Shown: positions 55,369 to 58,811 of the stretch, in pieces
How the letters are laid out: each line of letters starts with the position of its first letter
Numbering within the stretch: the first letter of the stretch is position 1
From: CANDYO01 sp049653745
Lineage (GTDB): Bacteria; Pseudomonadota; Alphaproteobacteria; Rickettsiales; CANDYO01
NCBI GenBank assembly: GCA_049653745.1
Contig: JBASGW010000044.1
Location: forward strand, 1-58,811
Direction of reading: 5' to 3'
DNA length: 58,811 nucleotides
The notes under the pieces: generated by a model
What the model saw: the letters and a program-made list of their open reading frames with translations, nothing else
Databases searched by the model: none
Told to the model about the DNA's origin: nothing
Position numbers and translations under genes: made by a program

Positions 55369-56574
55369 ATGCAAAAACAAGCGGGTTCAATAATGCTAGT
55401 AGCTGGCACAGCTATTGGTAGTGGGATGATAGCATTGCCAATGCTCATAGCTAAAATTGGAATAATTCCAGGAATCTTTCTTATGCTAGTTAATTGGTGG
55501 ATTGTTTACCATACTGCCTTGGTTAATGTGGAGTTAAATCTTCAGGCTGGTGAAGGGTCTACTTTAGGAAATCTTGGTAGAAAATTTTCTGGTAAAGTGG
55601 CAGAAGTTATAGGCACAGGAAGTTTTAAAATTCTTTCTTATTCACTTCTTTCGGCATATGTATATGGAGGTTCTTCAGTATTACAAAAGCTATTGCAACA
55701 TAGCTTTAATCAAGAATTTGAATTTTTTCCTATTGCCACAATTTATGCTTTTATTTCAATTTTACTACTCATTATGCCATTAAAGTTAATGTCTTATGTG
55801 AATAAAATTCTCTTTATAAGTTTAATTACTATAGTGGCGGTTTTAGTAATTGGGTTATTGGCCACTATAAATCCATCAAATTTACCATTATTTAGTGATA
55901 ATTATAAAGAAATTTCAATTTGGCATGAAGTTATTCCAGTAATGTTTACCTCTTTTGGGTTTCAAGTTATTTTTCACACTTTAACTAATTTTTGCGATAA
56001 GGATGCAAAAGTTCTAAAAAAGGTTTTTTTCTGGGGAAGTTTGATTCCAGCTATAATTTATATCATTTGGGTATCAAGTATATTGGGCGCAATTTACCAA
56101 GAGAATAACAGTTTTTTTCAAGAAATGATTGCTGGAAAAGTTGAAATAGGTGATTTAGTTAAAGAGCTTAGTAACATCTCTAGATGGCCTTTTATTCAAA
56201 CTCTAGTTTGGTGGTTATCGCTTTTGGCTGTTGTTACTTCAGTATTAGGTGTAGGTTTAGGGCTATGCGATTCAATTAAAGAAATGTTTCCTACCAAATT
56301 AAATAATAATATTTTAAGTAATGTGTTAGCCGCTACAATTACCATCATGCCAGCTTATGTAATAGCAATTTTGGTGCCCAATGCTTTTATTTCTGTTCTT
56401 GGTTTTGCGGGTATGATTTTAGTGGTGATTGCAATATTATTGCCAATTTATTTATTACTGCAAATTCAAACTAAGAATTTTTATTACCCAGAATTGAAGA
56501 ATAAATATATGATTTATTTTTCATTCGTAATGGGATTGATTATAATTGGTTGTGAAATTTTTAATATGTTTTAA
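55369..56574 (+). CDS. Aromatic amino-acid permease, TyrP/Mtr (HAAAP) family, copy 2
   Basis: This 401-residue paralogue of the preceding gene shares most of the same motifs: LVAGTAIGSGMIALPMLIAK, SFGFQVIFHTLTNFCDKDA, GVGLGLCDSIKEMFP and YVIAILVPNAFISVLGFAGM. The two copies differ at many positions, including the substrate-pocket region after helix 5 (SFGFQG versus SFGFQV), so they may carry different aromatic amino acids. AGGAAAA precedes the ATG. Confidence 0.92.
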   Translation: MQKQAGSIMLVAGTAIGSGMIALPMLIAKIGIIPGIFLMLVNWWIVYHTALVNVELNLQAGEGSTLGNLGRKFSGKVAEVIGTGSFKILSYSLLSAYVYGGSSVLQKLLQHSFNQEFEFFPIATIYAFISILLLIMPLKLMSYVNKILFISLITIVAVLVIGLLATINPSNLPLFSDNYKEISIWHEVIPVMFTSFGFQVIFHTLTNFCDKDAKVLKKVFFWGSLIPAIIYIIWVSSILGAIYQENNSFFQEMIAGKVEIGDLVKELSNISRWPFIQTLVWWLSLLAVVTSVLGVGLGLCDSIKEMFPTKLNNNILSNVLAATITIMPAYVIAILVPNAFISVLGFAGMILVVIAILLPIYLLLQIQTKNFYYPELKNKYMIYFSFVMGLIIIGCEIFNMF

Positions 56575-56652
56575 AGAGCTGTAAAAATACTATATTTACT
56601 TTGTTGTTGAATATAGTAAGCTTAGCAAAACAACAATTTTTTAGTTCAAATA

Positions 56653-57606
56653 ATGATTAATTATTATACTATACGTGATTTTGTTCTTTATTCAATGACT
56701 GATGAAGAAGTAAAAAATGGTGATTTAACGCCTCTTTGGGTTGATATAACTGACCCAACAATAGAAGAAAAAAAAATAATAGCAGCCATTTTTAATATCT
56801 CAATATCATCTTCTAATGAAATAGCTCCAATTAAAATGCCAAGCTGTTATTACCAACAAAAAGGGCAAGTTTTTTCAAAAATAAATATAGTGGTAGATGA
56901 GCATAATATGCATGCTATTTCTATCATTTTAACTAAAGACCAAATTTTTACAACTCAGCTTAAAGATTTTTCTTCAAGCCAAGAATATTTAAATTACGCT
57001 ATCCAAAATAGTAATGAAATACTAACTCCTAATGCAATTTTTTCATATTTAATTGAAGCTAGAATTAATGACATAGAGGAGAATTTAAATAAAACGGCTA
57101 GTTCATTAGAGCTGTTATCAACAGAAATATTTTATCAAAAAGAAAAAGATAATTTAAACTTAAAAGATAATATTAATAGCCTTGGTAAATATGGGCATGT
57201 TTTATCTAAACATCACGAGAGCCTAATTAGCATTCGTAGGTCTTTAAGTTTTCTTGCTAATTCTCAACAGATAAATTCTACAGCTTTAGAATTAGAGAAA
57301 TTTAACGATTTGCTTAGTCAAGTATCTCTTCTAGAAGAGCATTTATCTTTTTTATCTGATAAAATAAGTTTCTTGCTTGATATTACTTTTGGTTTGATAG
57401 ACATAGAACAAAGTGCCATTTCAAAGGTGCTTTCTATAGCGGCCTTAATTTTCTTGCCACCAGCTATAATAGCAGGAATTTATGGCATGAATTTTGATAA
57501 AATACCATTACTGCACTGGAATTATGGCTTCCCAACTTCTTTGCTTATTATAGTTATTTCTGCTATGTTACCTTATAGCTTATGCAAGTTAAAGCGTTGG
57601 ATTTAA
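56653..57606 (+). CDS. CorA-family divalent metal-ion transporter
   Basis: This 317-residue pentameric channel for Mg2+ (or Co2+ or Ni2+) has a long soluble domain and two C-terminal helices. The selectivity signature YGMN is present in GIYGMNFDKIPLLHW, and the first helix is VLSIAALIFLPPAIIAGI. The second helix TSLLIIVISAMLPYSLCKL ends in basic KRW. Length and layout are normal. It follows the permease pair in the same direction after 78 bases. Confidence 0.92.
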   Translation: MINYYTIRDFVLYSMTDEEVKNGDLTPLWVDITDPTIEEKKIIAAIFNISISSSNEIAPIKMPSCYYQQKGQVFSKINIVVDEHNMHAISIILTKDQIFTTQLKDFSSSQEYLNYAIQNSNEILTPNAIFSYLIEARINDIEENLNKTASSLELLSTEIFYQKEKDNLNLKDNINSLGKYGHVLSKHHESLISIRRSLSFLANSQQINSTALELEKFNDLLSQVSLLEEHLSFLSDKISFLLDITFGLIDIEQSAISKVLSIAALIFLPPAIIAGIYGMNFDKIPLLHWNYGFPTSLLIIVISAMLPYSLCKLKRWI

Positions 57607-57622
57607 TTATAAACATGAACAA

Positions 57623-58811
57623 ATGCTAGATATTCCTCAAGAAAAACAAGTTATTATTAATGCTATTAGGGCTAAAAATAATGTTTGCGTTATTGGTGCC
57701 GCGGGCACTGGTAAATCTTTTCTACTAAAACTAATTAGAGAGCATTTTCCGTATATACATATTACCGCCAGTACTGGTGTTGCAGCAGTTAATGTAGCTG
57801 GAGTTACTATCCATTCTTGGGCAGGAATTGGCAATTGCTCTTTACCGATGGAGAAAATTGTTGAATTTATCAATTCCGGTAAAGGCACTAAAATAAGAAG
57901 ACAAATAAAGAAAGCAAAGCTCCTTGCCATTGATGAAATTTCTATGATTTCTGCGCAAACATTTAATTTGTTAGACCAAGTTTTTCAGAGAGTGCGTGAA
58001 AGTGATCAAGCGTTTGGAGGAATTCAAATTATGGTATTAGGAGATTTCTTTCAGCTTCCTCCAATTAGTGCCAATAAAGAAATTGATTTTTGTTTTAGTT
58101 CAGATGCATGGGAAATGGGTGGTTTTCAAGTATATGAGTTAACCGAAATTTTTAGACAGCAAGACTTAGAATTTATTCAGTTATTAAATAATATCCGCCA
58201 TGCAAGTTTAAATCAGCAAGATATTGATTTACTAAAGCAAAGAGAAATTATATCGCAGAGCCAAGAATTTGATCCAACTATTTTGGTTACTCATAATTTT
58301 CAAGCAGATAAAATAAATAAAGATAAGTTATTAAGTTTATCAAGTGATGGCGAAGTAATTTATAAAATGAATGAAGCTGGTAAAGACACAGCTATAAATT
58401 TTTTAAAGAAAAACTGTTTAGCCCAAGAAGAATTAGTTTTAAGAGTAGGGGCGCAAGTGATGATGTTAAAAAACACTTTGCAAAAGCAAGGCATCATTAA
58501 CGGTTCAATAGGAATTATAATTGGTTTTTCTAAGAATCAATTACCCATAGTAAGATTCCATAATGATAAAACTTGTATCATTAGTGCAGAAGATTGGAAT
58601 GTGGAAGCTTTTAATGACATTACACAAACAAAGGATGTGCTAGGTTCTATTTCTCAAATTCCTCTTTCTTTAGCTTGGGCAATTACCATTCATAAATCTC
58701 AAGGAATGACTCTTGATAGCATACTTTGTGATTTATCACATGTATTTGCAGAAGGGCAAGCTTATGTGGCTCTATCAAGAGTTAAATCATTAGAAGGATT
58801 ATATATTAAAG
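57623..58811 (+). CDS. Pif1/RecD-like SF1 DNA helicase, partial (runs off the right edge)
   Basis: Reading from the ATG at 57623 the frame is open to the window end (396 codons). Walker A is GAAGTGKS at residues 25-32. HITASTGVAAVNVAGVTIHS follows as motif Ia. Walker B is LLAIDEISMIS, and motif III is MVLGDFFQLPPI. LTEIFRQQDLEFIQLLNNIR matches Pif1 motif IV, and the C-terminal LAWAITIHKSQGMTLDSI is motif V/VI. Pif1-family enzymes unwind DNA 5' to 3' and resolve G-quadruplexes and replication blocks. No ribosome binding site is clear. The 3' end is outside the window. Confidence 0.92.
   Translation, partial: MLDIPQEKQVIINAIRAKNNVCVIGAAGTGKSFLLKLIREHFPYIHITASTGVAAVNVAGVTIHSWAGIGNCSLPMEKIVEFINSGKGTKIRRQIKKAKLLAIDEISMISAQTFNLLDQVFQRVRESDQAFGGIQIMVLGDFFQLPPISANKEIDFCFSSDAWEMGGFQVYELTEIFRQQDLEFIQLLNNIRHASLNQQDIDLLKQREIISQSQEFDPTILVTHNFQADKINKDKLLSLSSDGEVIYKMNEAGKDTAINFLKKNCLAQEELVLRVGAQVMMLKNTLQKQGIINGSIGIIIGFSKNQLPIVRFHNDKTCIISAEDWNVEAFNDITQTKDVLGSISQIPLSLAWAITIHKSQGMTLDSILCDLSHVFAEGQAYVALSRVKSLEGLYIK

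Overview
The window is AT-rich (roughly two thirds A+T) and looks like a chromosomal segment of an obligate intracellular alphaproteobacterium, most likely order Rickettsiales. The evidence is a Tlc-type ATP/ADP translocase, a virB8-virB9-virB10-virB11 block of a Rickettsiales-type type IV secretion system, a 23S-5S rRNA pair with no 16S beside it, a complex I (nuo) operon broken into pieces in the rickettsial manner, and several ankyrin, TPR or orphan effector-like proteins. I cannot name the genus from sequence alone.

Layout. 1-7.4 kb: housekeeping genes, mostly on the minus strand (a DEAD-box helicase running off the left edge, cspA, a DUF6314-like gene, yebC, lepB, gpmI, a nitronate monooxygenase-like flavoprotein). 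7.5-11.1 kb: a beta-oxidation fusion enzyme and a Bcr/CflA-like exporter. 11.2-17.3 kb: nuoABCDE, a MerR/TipAS-like regulator with its own operator, then nuoF. 17.3-22.3 kb: accessory, effector-like genes: an ankyrin gene broken by an in-frame UAG, a 782-residue protein built on a 29-residue repeat, and a divergent orphan. 22.7-26.0 kb: 23S and 5S rRNA. 26.0-30.3 kb: a 4.3-kb accessory segment bounded by the 5S 3' end and by a displaced, decayed copy of that 3' end. It holds an IS1-like remnant, a DUF616 glycosyltransferase-like gene, a small membrane protein, an ankyrin-like gene and a 5'-truncated acetyltransferase. 30.7-36.0 kb: alpha-carbonic anhydrase, a flavoprotein, an alpha/beta hydrolase, and an amino-acid ABC importer with a fused binding protein and permease. 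36.1-46.2 kb: nuoJKLM, then a 996-residue ankyrin/TPR protein and a phosphotransferase on the opposite strand, then nuoN. 46.3-50.4 kb: virB11, virB10, short virB9, virB8 (read right to left). 50.5-58.8 kb: Tlc translocase, an ankyrin-OTU protein split by a possible -1 frameshift, two tandem aromatic amino-acid permeases, a CorA-like transporter and a Pif1-like helicase running off the right edge.

How it fits together. Complex I provides respiration. Tlc, the HAAAP permeases, the fused ABC importer and CorA scavenge ATP, amino acids and metal ions from a host cell. The T4SS core genes could export effectors, and the ankyrin, TPR, OTU and solenoid-repeat proteins are the obvious local candidates; this link is inferred from protein architecture and gene neighbourhood. 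Accessory genes repeatedly sit inside or beside essential blocks (nuoE/nuoF, nuoM/nuoN, the 5S 3' end).

The observations most worth a second look are: the OTU deubiquitinase-like gene with a slippery heptamer directly before its stop codon; the 5S-bounded island with a displaced rRNA 3' fragment; the 29-residue repeat protein with a duplicated 87-residue superunit; the in-frame amber in the ankyrin gene; and the MerR-type operator inside the nuo operon.
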